A DNA stretch of 64,000 nucleotides, taken from an uncultured Verrucomicrobiota bacterium (GTDB taxonomy: Bacteria; Verrucomicrobiota; Verrucomicrobiia; Verrucomicrobiales; Akkermansiaceae). Position 1 is the first letter of the stretch. Each line of letters starts with the position of its first letter. The stretch is from positions 1 to 64,000 of the forward strand of contig CALMKO010000056.1 of assembly GCA_937867415.1 (NCBI GenBank), given 5' to 3'. Below, one piece after another: positions 17,027-27,091 of the stretch. Under the pieces are notes generated by a model. That model was given only the letters and a program-made list of their open reading frames with translations, made no database searches and was not told the DNA's origin. The translations under genes and the position numbers were made by a program.

Positions 17027-19236
17027 AAGACGCTTCCCGCGAGATCGAGATGCTGTTGTTCGACGCCGCCCTGCAGATCGCAGATGACCCGACACGCATT
17101 GCATTTCTCGATCAAACCTGCGCCTGCCGACCGGAGATGCGCAGCCGCCTCGATCAATTGCTCGCTGCTCATCGAAAGAGCGATGCCTATTTTTCAGGAG
17201 TCACAGAAGCCTGCTCGGCGATTTCAGAACCGTTTCCGGAAAGCCCCCCGCAGGATGATGGCCAGGATGGCATCGACCACATCGGCCCCTATCGGCTTTT
17301 GGAACGCATCGGCGAGGGCGGTTGTGGCGTCGTTTATCTTGCCGAGCAGGAGTCTCCGGTGAGGCGCCGGGTCGCCCTCAAGGTGATCCGCCTCGGCATG
17401 GATACGGAACGCGTGATCGCCCGTTTCGAGATCGAACGCCAGGCGCTCGCCATGATGGACCATCCGCACATCGCCCACGTGCTCGATGCCGGCACCACGC
17501 CGACCGGTCGGCCCTACTTCGCCATGGAGTGGGTGCGCGGGCGGAAAATCACGGATTTCTGCGATGAGAACCGGCTATCCATCCGGCAGCGGATCGAGTT
17601 GTTCATCGAGGTTTGCCAAGCCATCCAGCACGCCCATCAGAAAGGCGTGATCCACCGCGACATCAAGCCGTCCAATGTTCTCGTCTCGATGCAGGACGGC
17701 AAGCCACAACCCAAGGTCATCGATTTCGGAATCGCCAAGGCCACCGATGGCTCGGACTTGACGCCCGGTCTCACGGATGCGGGCGGTCTGCCGATGGGCA
17801 CGCTCGCTTCGATGAGTCCGGAACAGGCGGCCAGCGGCGGCATCGATGTGGATACCCGCAGCGATGTCTACAGCCTCGGCATCCTGCTTTATGAGTTGTT
17901 ATGCGGCCGCCCTGCATTCGATCCTGCGGAGCTCGCCAGCGCAGGTTACCCGGCAGCGATTGACACTCTGCTGCACCGTGAGGTCCGGCCTCCATCTTCG
18001 ATCATCGCGGATTTGCCACCCGATGGGACGCTCTCACTCGCCGCCTGTCGCGGCACCGATCCGGGCAAATGGATCTCCGCATTCAAGGGCGACCTCGACC
18101 AAGTGACCATGAAGTGCTTGGAAAAGGACCGCTCTCGCCGCTACGAGACCGTCAACGGTCTGGCCCTCGATCTGGAGCGCTTCCTCGCCAACGAGCCGGT
18201 GCTGGCCCGCCCGCAGAGCCGACTCTATCGGTTTCGCAAATTCGTGGATCGCAACCGCGCGGCCTGCGTTTCCGCCCTGCTCATCACGCTCACTGTCATT
18301 GCCGGCTTTGCCATTTCCACCGGCATGTATCTGCGGGAAAATGCCGCGCTCCGGGAACAACAACGCCTGCGCCAAGTGGCGGAAATCGCACGCGCCGCCG
18401 AGGCCCGCCTGCGCGAGCAAGCCCAAGCTCGCGCGAACGTTTCAAAAGCCTCGCTGCTTCTCAGCCAAGGCAAAACCGAAGAAGCCGATGCCGTGCTGCG
18501 CCAGACCCCGCTCGACACCATCGAGCCATCCCGGGAGGCCACCGGCGTGTTCCGCTCTTTGGGCGACTGGCATCTGATCCATCACCGCTGGAAGGCCGCC
18601 GCCGAATGTTACCTGCTTCTGCCACTCGCCAACCGTTTCATCCCGAGCGAACAAATCCCCGATACCGGAGACATGATCCGCACCGCACCGACATTGGTCA
18701 TGGCGGGCATGGATGACTCCTACGAAGCGCACCGCGCCCTGCTCATCGACCGTTTCGCTGAAACCACCAACTCCAATGCTGCCGAGCAACTCGTCAAAAT
18801 GTGTCTGCTCAGCCCCGCCTCGCCGGAACTGATGCAACGCCTTTTGCCGACGGTGGAATTCCTCAGAAAACAGTCGTCCATCGAAGGCCCCCGGATGGCC
18901 CTGTTGGTGTATACTGCTCTGGCGCTCTATGAAATGCGTGCCGCAAATCCAGCAGAAGCGATCCGCTGGGTTCACCAAGCCCTTCCGCAAACAGGGCAAA
19001 CTCACTCGATCGGCGCCGATTACCAGATTTTCCTGCGCTCCATCCTCGTGATGGCCTGCCGCCGAACTGGTGACATCGAGCGCTCGGAAGCAGAAGCCCG
19101 CAGCGTGCGCGAATTCGTGCAGATGCACGGCAAGGCCTTCGACACCCCAGGAGCACCCGATCGCACCTACTTCGTGCCGGTGATCGAGCGCGCCCTGGCC
19201 ATGACTCTCGCCCGCGAGGCGCTTGGGTTGGAGTAA
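17023..19236 (+). CDS. Membrane-bound Ser/Thr protein kinase (PknB type)
   Basis: A 737-residue Hanks-type kinase. The kinase domain spans about residues 86-370, with the glycine loop GEGGCGVVYLAE, lysine K120 in VALKVI, catalytic D213 in VIHRDIKPSN and D234 of the DFG motif. One transmembrane helix follows at about 411-435 (ALLITLTVIAGFAISTGMYL). After it comes a charged, probably coiled-coil stretch (REQQRLRQVAEIARAAEARL) and about 280 residues of TPR-like helices that end the protein outside the membrane. All catalytic residues are present, so it should be active. Its only clear partner is the overlapping sigma factor gene. The signal is unknown. Confidence 0.92.
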   Translation: MKDASREIEMLLFDAALQIADDPTRIAFLDQTCACRPEMRSRLDQLLAAHRKSDAYFSGVTEACSAISEPFPESPPQDDGQDGIDHIGPYRLLERIGEGGCGVVYLAEQESPVRRRVALKVIRLGMDTERVIARFEIERQALAMMDHPHIAHVLDAGTTPTGRPYFAMEWVRGRKITDFCDENRLSIRQRIELFIEVCQAIQHAHQKGVIHRDIKPSNVLVSMQDGKPQPKVIDFGIAKATDGSDLTPGLTDAGGLPMGTLASMSPEQAASGGIDVDTRSDVYSLGILLYELLCGRPAFDPAELASAGYPAAIDTLLHREVRPPSSIIADLPPDGTLSLAACRGTDPGKWISAFKGDLDQVTMKCLEKDRSRRYETVNGLALDLERFLANEPVLARPQSRLYRFRKFVDRNRAACVSALLITLTVIAGFAISTGMYLRENAALREQQRLRQVAEIARAAEARLREQAQARANVSKASLLLSQGKTEEADAVLRQTPLDTIEPSREATGVFRSLGDWHLIHHRWKAAAECYLLLPLANRFIPSEQIPDTGDMIRTAPTLVMAGMDDSYEAHRALLIDRFAETTNSNAAEQLVKMCLLSPASPELMQRLLPTVEFLRKQSSIEGPRMALLVYTALALYEMRAANPAEAIRWVHQALPQTGQTHSIGADYQIFLRSILVMACRRTGDIERSEAEARSVREFVQMHGKAFDTPGAPDRTYFVPVIERALAMTLAREALGLE

Positions 19237-19257
19237 ATGATCCTCCACAACTTTCCA

Positions 19258-19332
19258 TTTGAGCTGAATCATCGAAATATTCGGCTCAAAAATGAATTGA
19301 TTGTGAGCCGATTATTCTCTTTAATCGGCTCA
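19258..19332. promoter_or_regulatory. Two tandem palindromic operators in front of fic
   Basis: Two inverted repeats share the half-site GAGCCGA. Operator 1 is TTTGAGCTGAAT (19258-19269) and ATTCGGCTCAAA (19279-19290), with one mismatch. Operator 2 is TGAGCCGATTA (19304-19314) and TAATCGGCTCA (19322-19332), perfect over 11 bp; its last base is the A of the fic ATG. A protein bound here would block transcription or initiation. The winged-helix tail of the Fic protein itself is the obvious candidate, making this autoregulation; that is inference. Confidence 0.65.
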
Positions 19333-20438
19333 TGCTTTACAATTGGCAGCAAGCGGACTGGCCCTGCTTTCGCTACGAAGTCGCCGGGCTGACCGATCTT
19401 CTGCTGGTCTTTGTGGACCAGGCAGGCCGAGTTGGAGGTCTTCTCGAAGGGCTGCCGGACGATCTTGGCAGCGAGGCGATGCTGGATTTGATGATCTCCG
19501 AAGCCATCCGCTCATCCGCCATCGAAGGCGAAACCTTGGATCGGGAGGCTGTCATGTCATCCATCCGCAACCGGCTCGGTCTTAATCCCGTGCCCCAGCC
19601 GGTCCGCAGCCGTCTGGCCGATGGCGCCGGCCAACTGATGGTTGCCGTCAGGGAACATTTTCGCGAGCCGCTCTCCGCTGAAACCCTATTCGAGTGGCAC
19701 CGCATGCTGCTCGAAGGCAGCACCTCGCTGCGTGTGGGTTGCTGGCGCTCGGGAAGCGAGCCCATGCAGGTGGTTTCAGGGCGGATCGACTGCCCTACTG
19801 TCCACTTCGAGGCTCCTCCATCGGAAAGCGTCCCCGCCGAGATGGAGCGCTTCATTACGTGGTTCAACCAAACCGCTCCCGGCGGTCCGCTTGCCATTTT
19901 CCACGCACCCGTGCGCTCTGCCATTGCTCACCTATATTTCGAAAGCATCCACCCCTTCGAGGATGGCAACGGCCGCGTTGGCCGCGCTCTCGCGGAAAAG
20001 GCCCTCTCCCAAGGCCTCGGCAGGCCGGTCTTGATGAGCCTTTCCCGCAGCATAGACGCCAACCGCAGTGCCTACTACGCCGCCTTGCAAGCGGTCCAGC
20101 GTGGCAATGAGATCACTCCGTGGATCCGCTGGTTTGTTAGCACCGTCGTGGATGCCCAGCGCGATGCCGGCGAACAAATCCAATTCCTCCTCAAGAAAAC
20201 CCGCTTTTTCCAGCAGCTCGGTCCGGTCCTGAACGACCGCCAGACAAAAGTCCTGCGCCGCATGTTCGAAGCAGGTCCTGCCGGGTTCATCGGCGGTATG
20301 AACGCACGCAAATACGTCGCCCTCACCGGTACATCCAAAGCCACCGCCACTCGTGACCTCCAGCATCTGACCGATCTCGGCGCTCTCACCTCCATCGGCG
20401 GCGGCCGCAGCACCCGTTACGAACTGCGGTTTCATTGA
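19332..20438 (+). CDS. Fic/DOC family protein with C-terminal winged helix
   Basis: A 368-residue probable AMP-transferase that modifies target proteins with AMP from ATP. The catalytic motif HPFEDGNGRVGR begins at H207. The inhibitory helix motif SSAIEG (S61 to E65-G66) lies before it in the same chain, so activity is self-restrained as in class II Fic proteins. The N-terminal part resembles DUF4172 seen in such proteins. The last 80 residues look like a winged helix (TGTSKATATRDLQHLTDLGA, ending RSTRYELRFH), which suggests DNA binding. Two palindromes lie directly upstream and run into the start codon. There is no antitoxin partner gene. The target protein is unknown. Confidence 0.9.
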   Translation: MLYNWQQADWPCFRYEVAGLTDLLLVFVDQAGRVGGLLEGLPDDLGSEAMLDLMISEAIRSSAIEGETLDREAVMSSIRNRLGLNPVPQPVRSRLADGAGQLMVAVREHFREPLSAETLFEWHRMLLEGSTSLRVGCWRSGSEPMQVVSGRIDCPTVHFEAPPSESVPAEMERFITWFNQTAPGGPLAIFHAPVRSAIAHLYFESIHPFEDGNGRVGRALAEKALSQGLGRPVLMSLSRSIDANRSAYYAALQAVQRGNEITPWIRWFVSTVVDAQRDAGEQIQFLLKKTRFFQQLGPVLNDRQTKVLRRMFEAGPAGFIGGMNARKYVALTGTSKATATRDLQHLTDLGALTSIGGGRSTRYELRFH

Positions 20439-20560
20439 AGAGTGGTTGAGGTGGTCCGTGCTGCCGGTGGGTTCGCTTGGAACCTGGAGTGCGGTGGTTT
20501 TTAAGTCGCCATGGGATTTCCTTTTCCCGGTGTTCATCGGTCGGGCGGAAAAAATTTCAG

Positions 20561-20579
20561 AAAGCCTGTCGGCTTTTTT
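20561..20579 (+). terminator. Rho-independent-like hairpin after fic
   Basis: AAAGCC-TGTC-GGCTTT followed by more T forms a short GC stem with a T-run, 122 bases after the fic stop. It could end the fic transcript. It also lies inside the leader of the 20671 gene, so attenuation is possible. A longer imperfect stem around it (GCGGAAAAAA with TTTTTTCCCGC) would compete with it. Confidence 0.5.
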
Positions 20580-20670
20580 CCCGCTGGTCACCTTCTCTGG
20601 GTGGAAGGCGTGGTCTGCCTGTGCAGAGCCGCACTTTCGAGCATTCCAGCGAACCCCCTCCAAATCGATC

Positions 20671-22998
20671 ATGAAATCCCCACGCCGAAATCTTTTCACT
20701 GCCGTCATGGTCTTGGCCCTCAGCCCCGCGCTGGGTCAGGCAGGCATTATCAGCTACAGTTGGAATCTCTACGGTACGGTTCCCACGAACTCGACTTCGT
20801 TCGCGGGCGTGGTGTCCGCCGCAAACTGGAACGATTCCTACACCATCAGCACCAGTGCAAATCCTTTGAGTGGCAGCCCTTGGTCCAACCTCATCGACGA
20901 CAGCGGTGCGGCGACGACCATGGACATCTCCTTCAACAGTACCGGCCAGTGGCAACTCAATCCGCTGAATGTCGCACCATCCCAGGACCTGGACGGAACC
21001 TACAACAAGCGCATGCTCAAAGGTTACGTGGACATGTCGGGAGGCCAGCCAGTCACGGTGACCCTCGCCGATATTCCCTACGCCAAATACGACATCTACA
21101 TTTACATGAACTCCGGCGCGGCAAACCGCGAAGGCTACGTGACCGATGGAGCGAGCAGGTTCTATTTCCGAACCTACGGCAGCGACGCAATCAGCGGCGA
21201 TAACGCGGTCTTTGCTCGCGCGACGGAGACCACCGACCTGGCCCCCAATTCGGCCGCCAACTATGCGAAGTTCTTCAACCTCAGCGGTTCCAGCCAGACC
21301 CTGACGGTTTTTGCCGCAGGCAACGGTGGCATCGCCGGCATCCAGGTGGTGGAAGTGACTTCTCCGGAAAACAACGGCATCTGGACGGGCGGCGCCGGCA
21401 ACTGGAGTGACACCGCCAACTGGTCGGGCAACACGATCGCACAGGGAGCTGACCGCACGGCTACCTTCAATGGAACCAACCCCGCAACCGCGACGATCGA
21501 CGGCGATTTCCCGATTGGTTCACTGCTCTTCTCTGGCGCGGATCACACCATCGCCGCCGGCGCGGGCACTCTGTATTTGCAGGGCGCGCAACCCTCGATC
21601 TCGGTGGGAACCGGACGGACTGCGACCATCGCATCCAGTCTGCTGGGCAGCGATGGCCTGGAAAAAACCAGCACCGGCACCCTCATCCTCTCCGGAAGCA
21701 ACGGCGTGACAGGTCCCACCAGCTTGCTCGGCGGCTCGCTGATCTATCAAAGCGGCTACGCCTCCGCATCCCACTTCATCGACATCGGTTCGACGCTCGA
21801 AATGCAAGTGGCATCCGGTGAACAGAACAGCGCCACCACCACCTTCACCGGCGGCGGCACGCTGCGTAAAACCGGTTCAGGAAGGCTCATCTGGCGGAGA
21901 GGTGTCGCCAACTTCGCTCTGGATCCCGACGCGCTCATCGATGTGCGGGAAGGAACCATGGTCGCCGGCTCCGATGCCAACGAAGTGTGGTCGGGAAATT
22001 CCTCGGATCTCAACGTCGAGGATGGAGCTACCTTCACAACCGTCGAAGCCAATGTCCGTGTCAACAAAATCACCGGATCCGGCACCATCGGCACCGGTTT
22101 GAACGGCGCGGGCTACCAAAAACTGACCATTGGCGTGGCAGGAGGAAGCAGCACATTTGACGGTGCCATCACCAACACCGAAGAGAATCCGGCATTCGTC
22201 GGCAACCTCGTGAAGGAAGGCACCGGCACGATCACCCTCGCCGGAATCAATACCTACAGCGGCAACACCACGGTCTCAGACGGAGCCTTGGAAATCGCCG
22301 CCACGGGCAGCCTCCGCTTCCGCCCGACCACCAATGGCACGACCAACGCCGTCTCCGGTTCCGGCAGCGGCACGCTGTCCTTCCTCGGCACCGTGAGCCT
22401 CAATCTCACCAATGCAAACACGACCATCGGCAACAGTTGGACCCTCTTCAACCTCGGCAGTTTCAGCGCTCCGCCGGTTCTGACGCCCACCGCCGTCACC
22501 AGCACCACTCTCGGGTCGTTCACCGAGGTCACCACGGGCGTCTGGGAACTCCCCGTCACCGGCGCGAAATGGGTCTTCACCGAAGCCGATGGCAAGCTGG
22601 CCTACCTGTCCGCAGCCAGCGATTACGACACTTGGAAATCCGCCAACAGCGTGACTGGCACAGAGGATCAAGACGATGACAATGACGGCCTCTCGAACTT
22701 CGATGAATACGCCTTCGGTCTCGATCCCACCGGCGGATCGGAAGTCAACCCGATCGTTTCCCAGCTCAACAAGGCCACCGGCCAGTTGAGCTATACCCGC
22801 CGGCTCCAGTCCAAAACCGGGCTTACCTACACGGTGCGCAGTTCCACCACTCTCGCCACCAACGAGTGGGCGGATCTCGTCAAAGACACGGACTACACCG
22901 AGTCGGTTTCCCCATCGGGCGACATTGAAACCGTCACCATCACGCTCACCCCGGCACCCACCACCGCCAAACTCTTCATCCAAGTCCGCGCCAACTGA
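20671..22998 (+). CDS. Secreted PATR-repeat protein with conserved surface tail
   Basis: 775 residues. The ATG at 20671 is chosen because it opens a signal peptide (KSPRRNLFTAVMVLALS, cut near GQAG); the open frame upstream has no such feature. After it comes a 200-residue domain (ISYSWNLYGTVPTNSTS to IAGIQVVEV) that also occurs in the C-terminal part of the GH97 protein at 23980 and looks like a ligand-binding beta-sandwich. PATR-like repeats follow (for example LEKTSTGTLILSGSNG). The last 125 residues, with DYDTWKSA, the Asp loop DQDDDNDGLSNFDEYAFG and a beta domain ending QVRAN, match the tails of 23980 and 38994 and may anchor the protein. Only 38 bases separate it from the PEP-CTERM gene, so they are probably cotranscribed. 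Confidence 0.82.
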   Translation: MKSPRRNLFTAVMVLALSPALGQAGIISYSWNLYGTVPTNSTSFAGVVSAANWNDSYTISTSANPLSGSPWSNLIDDSGAATTMDISFNSTGQWQLNPLNVAPSQDLDGTYNKRMLKGYVDMSGGQPVTVTLADIPYAKYDIYIYMNSGAANREGYVTDGASRFYFRTYGSDAISGDNAVFARATETTDLAPNSAANYAKFFNLSGSSQTLTVFAAGNGGIAGIQVVEVTSPENNGIWTGGAGNWSDTANWSGNTIAQGADRTATFNGTNPATATIDGDFPIGSLLFSGADHTIAAGAGTLYLQGAQPSISVGTGRTATIASSLLGSDGLEKTSTGTLILSGSNGVTGPTSLLGGSLIYQSGYASASHFIDIGSTLEMQVASGEQNSATTTFTGGGTLRKTGSGRLIWRRGVANFALDPDALIDVREGTMVAGSDANEVWSGNSSDLNVEDGATFTTVEANVRVNKITGSGTIGTGLNGAGYQKLTIGVAGGSSTFDGAITNTEENPAFVGNLVKEGTGTITLAGINTYSGNTTVSDGALEIAATGSLRFRPTTNGTTNAVSGSGSGTLSFLGTVSLNLTNANTTIGNSWTLFNLGSFSAPPVLTPTAVTSTTLGSFTEVTTGVWELPVTGAKWVFTEADGKLAYLSAASDYDTWKSANSVTGTEDQDDDNDGLSNFDEYAFGLDPTGGSEVNPIVSQLNKATGQLSYTRRLQSKTGLTYTVRSSTTLATNEWADLVKDTDYTESVSPSGDIETVTITLTPAPTTAKLFIQVRAN

Positions 22999-23036
22999 TC
23001 CATCTACCGATCCGAAAACCAAAGCAGATATCAAAT

Positions 23037-23768
23037 ATGAAACTGAAAACATCCATCCTCCTCGCCACCAGCTTGGCACTCGCAGCAGGAGCGCAAGCCG
23101 CCACCATCGCCTGGACGACAAGCGGACTTACCGGCCCCAGTGACGTGCGTCCCACGACGGTGAATGAAACCTCGCTGATCGCCCACGTGCCGGTCGCAGC
23201 ATCGGCGGTGACAGTCAATGGCGTCGCTTTCAGCACCGCGACCACGGGAGGGGGTGTCACGATGGCTGTAAACTGGCCCGCGATCGTTAGCGGGACCGAT
23301 GCTAACAGCCAGCTCGGCACCAACGTTGCCACGATTGGCGGTTCCGCGGAATACAAGGACCTCCTCGAAGGAACCCGCTGGACCTTTACAGGGTCTCCCA
23401 TAACACCGCCGACCATCACCATCAGTTTCTCTGGCCTGACCATGAACCAGAAGTATGAACTTCGCGTCTGGGCGGCAGACTACCGCAGTTTTGGCATCAA
23501 TCGCTACGTGTCCGTTAACGGTGGCACCACCAACGTGGACTACAACGCCACGGATACCGCAAACACCACCACTGGAGGCGGATTTTTTACGGGTGTTTTC
23601 ACCGCCGACGCCACGACCCAGTCATTTACACTCACCGGCTATAAGACAGGCCAACAGAACGATGCTGCGGCCCAATACAACGCCCTGCAGCTCTCCGCCA
23701 TCCCCGAGCCCGGTTCCGCGCTCCTCGGTGGCCTCGGCATCCTCGCCCTGCTGCGTCGCAGGAGATGA
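23037..23768 (+). CDS. PEP-CTERM sorted secreted protein
   Basis: A 243-residue exported protein. A signal peptide is at the N-terminus (KTSILLATSLALAAGAQA). The C-terminus is a textbook PEP-CTERM tail: the IPEPGSA motif, a short hydrophobic stretch (LLGGLGILALL) and RRRR. Such proteins are sorted by an exosortase, which is not in this window. The middle is a beta-rich domain of unknown function with no catalytic motif that I recognise. It follows the 20671 gene closely and is followed by a conserved two-hairpin element at 23900. Confidence 0.88.
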   Translation: MKLKTSILLATSLALAAGAQAATIAWTTSGLTGPSDVRPTTVNETSLIAHVPVAASAVTVNGVAFSTATTGGGVTMAVNWPAIVSGTDANSQLGTNVATIGGSAEYKDLLEGTRWTFTGSPITPPTITISFSGLTMNQKYELRVWAADYRSFGINRYVSVNGGTTNVDYNATDTANTTTGGGFFTGVFTADATTQSFTLTGYKTGQQNDAAAQYNALQLSAIPEPGSALLGGLGILALLRRRR

Positions 23769-23780
23769 TTCCGGTGATCA

Positions 23781-23816
23781 GTTATCATTTATCAGTTATC
23801 ATTTATCAGTTATCAG
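23781..23816. repeat. 14-bp tandem repeat
   Basis: The unit AGTTATCATTTATC occurs twice in full (23781-23794, 23795-23808) and then partially (AGTTATCA). About 40 bases later ACTGATAACCGATAAC (near 23858) is a partial inverse of the repeat, giving a loose inverted-repeat element. It is non-coding. Confidence 0.7.
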
Positions 23817-23899
23817 GAGCGAAAGATCAGTTTGAAACGAGCCTTTCTTTCTCTCTTCACTGATAACCGATAACAAGCATCCGACAACCCAAAGCAAAG

Positions 23900-23960
23900 C
23901 TTTGCCTCTGGAGGGGCAGATACCGGGGCGGTGCACGATCGAGTTTCCGCGTGCCGCCCG
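23900..23960 (+). ncRNA. Two-hairpin conserved element, copy A
   Basis: It begins CTTTGCCTCTGGAGGG. P1 pairs TGCC with GGCA. P2 pairs GGGCGG (23926-23931) with CCGCCC (23954-23959) and an inner CACG with CGTG; the loop ends GTTTCCG. A second copy at 43843-43904 keeps the lead sequence, the outer P2 stem and the loop end, but its inner stem is AGTC:GACT, so the pairing covaries. Both copies follow a PEP-CTERM gene. This one also lies 20 bases before the GH97 start, so it may act as a leader there. I cannot match it to a named RNA family. Confidence 0.5.
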
Positions 23961-23979
23961 CATTTCAACATTCGACATC

Positions 23980-26931
23980 ATGACATCCACCTGTTTCCGA
24001 GCGCTGCCTGCCCTCGCCGCCGCCCTATTGAATATTTCTAACACCTTGGCGGTGGACATCCCCGCCCTGACTTCACCCGATGGCCGGATCGCCGTATCGG
24101 TGGATGACAGCGGCGGCTTGTCCTATTCCGTGCAACTCGACGGCGCACCGCTATTGGTAAAGTCGAATCTCGGCCTAACTCTGTCGGGTGGCACCCAGCT
24201 TGGCATGCAGCCGGAAACCATCACCGCCGCGGTGCAATCGCATGACTCGACCTGGCAGGATCCTTTTGGAAAATCCTCCACGGTGCGCGATCAATACCGC
24301 GAACTCCGCGTCCGGCTCAGCGAGCCACGCCCGGCACCTGCCGCAGCGGTGGTGTTCGAGCTTCATGTCCGCGCCTACAACGACGGCGTGGCCCTGCGTT
24401 ACGCGTTTCCCGAGGCCGCGAGCCCGGGGCCATTCACCGTGACGGGCAACCTCACCGAATTTCTCTTCACCGGCGACCACCGCGCATGGATCGGCGGCGG
24501 CGCGGATGCGGAGTGCCTCTATCCGGAAATCCGCCTCAGCCAGATGCCCGGCGACCGTCGCATCCTGCCGCTGGTCGTCGAGGCCCCGAACGCGGTCGTC
24601 GCCGTGGCCGAGGCCGATGCGCGCGATTGGGCCGGCTCGATGCTGGTCTCGACCGGCAAACCCGGTGCCTTTGGAGCCAAGGCCTCGCTCGTCTCCCAAG
24701 TCCAGTCGCAGTCCCCGCGCCAGTCGCCATGGCACGCGTTGATCATCGGCCGCAACGCCGGTGATCTCACCGTTTCCACCATGCTGCGCAATCTGGCCAC
24801 GCCATCCCAGATTGCAGACACTTCGTGGATCAAACCCGGCATCTCCGCTTGGGACGTCTGGTGGACCGGTCGCAATCCCTACTGGCCCCAGCACAACGGT
24901 CTTTATGCCCGCGGCAACACGCAGTCGCACAAGGATTTCATCGACTTCGCCGCCGAGATGGGCTGGCCCTACATGCTCGTCGATTGGTTCTGGTATGATC
25001 AGGAAAGCAGCGATCCGCAAACCGCCATCAAGCCCTTGTCGCACATCGACATGCCCGCCCTCATGGCCCACGCCGCATCCAAAGGCGTGAAACTCATCCT
25101 CTGGGTGAATTCGAAAAACATCCCGTCGATCGGCGCGGAAACCTTGTTCACCACCTACAAACAATGGGGCGCCGCCGGGGTGAAAATCGACTTCTTCCAA
25201 AACAACGGCTCCCAAGGAACGGAGAAGTGGATGGAGGAACTCGCCGCCGCCGCCGCCAGCCACCAGCTGGTGGTGGATTTCCACGGGGTTTACACACCCA
25301 CCGGCCTTTCACGCACTTGGCCGAACGTGCTCACCCAGGAAGGCGTGCTGGCAGTCGAATACGTCAAGCTCGGGAACAGCTTCACCCCGGAACACATGAT
25401 GCGGCTGCCCTTCACCCGCGGGTTGTTAGGCCCGGCCGACGTCACCCCGGGGGCTTTCCTCAACGTCCGTCCCGACCAATTCGCCCCCAATTCGGTGCCC
25501 TCCAAGGTCATCGGCACCCGCGCCCGGCATCTGGCTTTCGCCATGTTGATCGATTCGCCCTACCTCTGCATGGCCGATGCGCCGGAAAACTATCGCGAAG
25601 AGCCCGGCCTCAACTTCTTCCGCAAACTCCCGACCACCTGGGATGAAACGCGCGTGCTGTCATCCGGCCTGATGAACCACCTCGTGCAGGCCCGCCGCAA
25701 AGGCAATGGTTGGTGGATCGCCGGCATGAATCTGGACCAGCCCTTGGAACTCACCCTCAACCTCGATTTCCTCGGCGATGGAAACCACACCCTCACCACT
25801 TACAGCGACACGCCGCAGTCCATCCAGCAACCCACCTCGCTCGCCGAACAAACCCGCGTGGTGAAACGTGGCGACACAGTCACCGTCCGCATGGAAAACA
25901 CCGGAGGCTTCGCCGCCACGATCCTGCCGGTGGTTCCTCCGGCCAAAGCCCGCGTCATCAGCTATAACTGGGATTTTTATGGATCCATTCCCAGCGACGC
26001 CGTTTCCACGGCCGGAGTGGTCCCCGCCGCGCATTGGAACAACTCCTACCCCGCCCGGAACTGGCCGTCGCTCGTTGCCGACCCGACCACCAGCGTGAAG
26101 GATCACTCCGGTGCCGCCACCACGCTCGACTTCCATTTCAGCCACAGCGCCCAATGGCATCTCGACCCGCAGGCCACTTCGCCTAGCCGCGATGCCGATG
26201 GCTCCTACAACAAACGCCTGCTCAAGGGCTATGTGGACATGTCGGGAGGCAATCCCCAAACCCTCACCCTTTCGGAAATCCCTTACGCCCAATATGACAT
26301 CTATGTATATCTCAGCTCGGGAACAGCCAACCGGGAGGGCTATGCAACGGATGGAACGAGCAGCTTCTATTTCCGCACCGGCGGCAGCGGAGTCATCAGC
26401 GGCGATAACGCCGTGCTCATCCAGGCCACCGAAGCCAGCGACCTGCCCGTCAACGCCACCGCCACCTATGCCCGGTTCACAAACCTGACCGGATCCAGCA
26501 AAAACATCACCGTCTATGCGGCAGGCAATGCGGGTATTGCCGGTTTCCAAATTGTCGAGATCCTTGACTACGACCTCTGGAAAAGCGCCAGCGGTGTGAC
26601 GGGATCCATGTCGGATGACGACGATGGCGACGGCCGACCGAACTTCGAAGAATACGCATTCGGTCTCAATCCCACCAACGGCTCCTCAGTCAACCCGATC
26701 GCCGTCGAACTCAACAAGGCGACCGGCACTTTCCGCTACACCCGCCGGCTCCAGAGCAAAACGGGACTCAGTTACAGCATTTGGACCTCCCCCAATCTGG
26801 AAACCTGGACAGAGGACACGGGCAAGCAGGAAAGCATTCCAATCCCCAACGACAATGTCGAAACCGTGCCTGTCACGTTGTCATCGCTACCCACCGCGAC
26901 TGCATTCTTTGTCCGGGTGAAAACTCCCTGA
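23980..26931 (+). CDS. GH97 glycosidase fused to surface-protein domains
   Basis: 983 residues from the ATG at 23980, which opens a signal peptide. Residues about 20-640 are a GH97 enzyme, a family of alpha-glucosidases and alpha-galactosidases: N-terminal super-sandwich, then a TIM barrel with [42 protein letters not shown] and the acidic [11 protein letters not shown]. Residues about 655-860 are the same sandwich domain as at the N-terminus of the 20671 protein. The end is the Asp-loop tail ([17 protein letters not shown]) shared with 20671 and 38994. An ordinary GH97 stops near residue 650, so this is a fusion that probably displays the enzyme on the surface. The retaining or inverting mechanism is not assigned. 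Confidence 0.88.
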   Translation: MTSTCFRALPALAAALLNISNTLAVDIPALTSPDGRIAVSVDDSGGLSYSVQLDGAPLLVKSNLGLTLSGGTQLGMQPETITAAVQSHDSTWQDPFGKSSTVRDQYRELRVRLSEPRPAPAAAVVFELHVRAYNDGVALRYAFPEAASPGPFTVTGNLTEFLFTGDHRAWIGGGADAECLYPEIRLSQMPGDRRILPLVVEAPNAVVAVAEADARDWAGSMLVSTGKPGAFGAKASLVSQVQSQSPRQSPWHALIIGRNAGDLTVSTMLRNLATPSQIADTSWIKPGISAWDVWWTGRNPYWPQHNGLYARGNTQSHKDFIDFAAEMGWPYMLVDWFWYDQESSDPQTAIKPLSHIDMPALMAHAASKGVKLILWVNSKNIPSIGAETLFTTYKQWGAAGVKIDFFQNNGSQGTEKWMEELAAAAASHQLVVDFHGVYTPTGLSRTWPNVLTQEGVLAVEYVKLGNSFTPEHMMRLPFTRGLLGPADVTPGAFLNVRPDQFAPNSVPSKVIGTRARHLAFAMLIDSPYLCMADAPENYREEPGLNFFRKLPTTWDETRVLSSGLMNHLVQARRKGNGWWIAGMNLDQPLELTLNLDFLGDGNHTLTTYSDTPQSIQQPTSLAEQTRVVKRGDTVTVRMENTGGFAATILPVVPPAKARVISYNWDFYGSIPSDAVSTAGVVPAAHWNNSYPARNWPSLVADPTTSVKDHSGAATTLDFHFSHSAQWHLDPQATSPSRDADGSYNKRLLKGYVDMSGGNPQTLTLSEIPYAQYDIYVYLSSGTANREGYATDGTSSFYFRTGGSGVISGDNAVLIQATEASDLPVNATATYARFTNLTGSSKNITVYAAGNAGIAGFQIVEILDYDLWKSASGVTGSMSDDDDGDGRPNFEEYAFGLNPTNGSSVNPIAVELNKATGTFRYTRRLQSKTGLSYSIWTSPNLETWTEDTGKQESIPIPNDNVETVPVTLSSLPTATAFFVRVKTP

Positions 26932-27024
26932 TTCCGCATTCATCATCTTCATGATTTGCGGAAAGGACTGTTCCGTTTGCCCTCTCCGGCCCGCAGACTC
27001 TGGCCCGTCACCTGATCGATTGCC

Positions 27025-27044
27025 TGTCGCATGCTTATGCGACA
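27025..27044. promoter_or_regulatory. Operator palindrome TGTCGCAT-N4-ATGCGACA, copy 2
   Basis: Perfect 8-bp arms with spacer GCTT, ending 47 bases before the GH95 start codon. It is in the 160-base gap after GH97, so GH95 has its own control point even though it lies just downstream of GH97. Confidence 0.75.
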
Positions 27045-27091
27045 AAGTCCCGGCAATAGGAACCTGCTTTGCTACGTATCTGTCAAAGAAC

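Noticed and set aside
20446-20670. N-terminal extension of the 20671 protein
   Set aside because: It contains a terminator-like hairpin and no signal peptide; the ATG at 20671 is followed by one.
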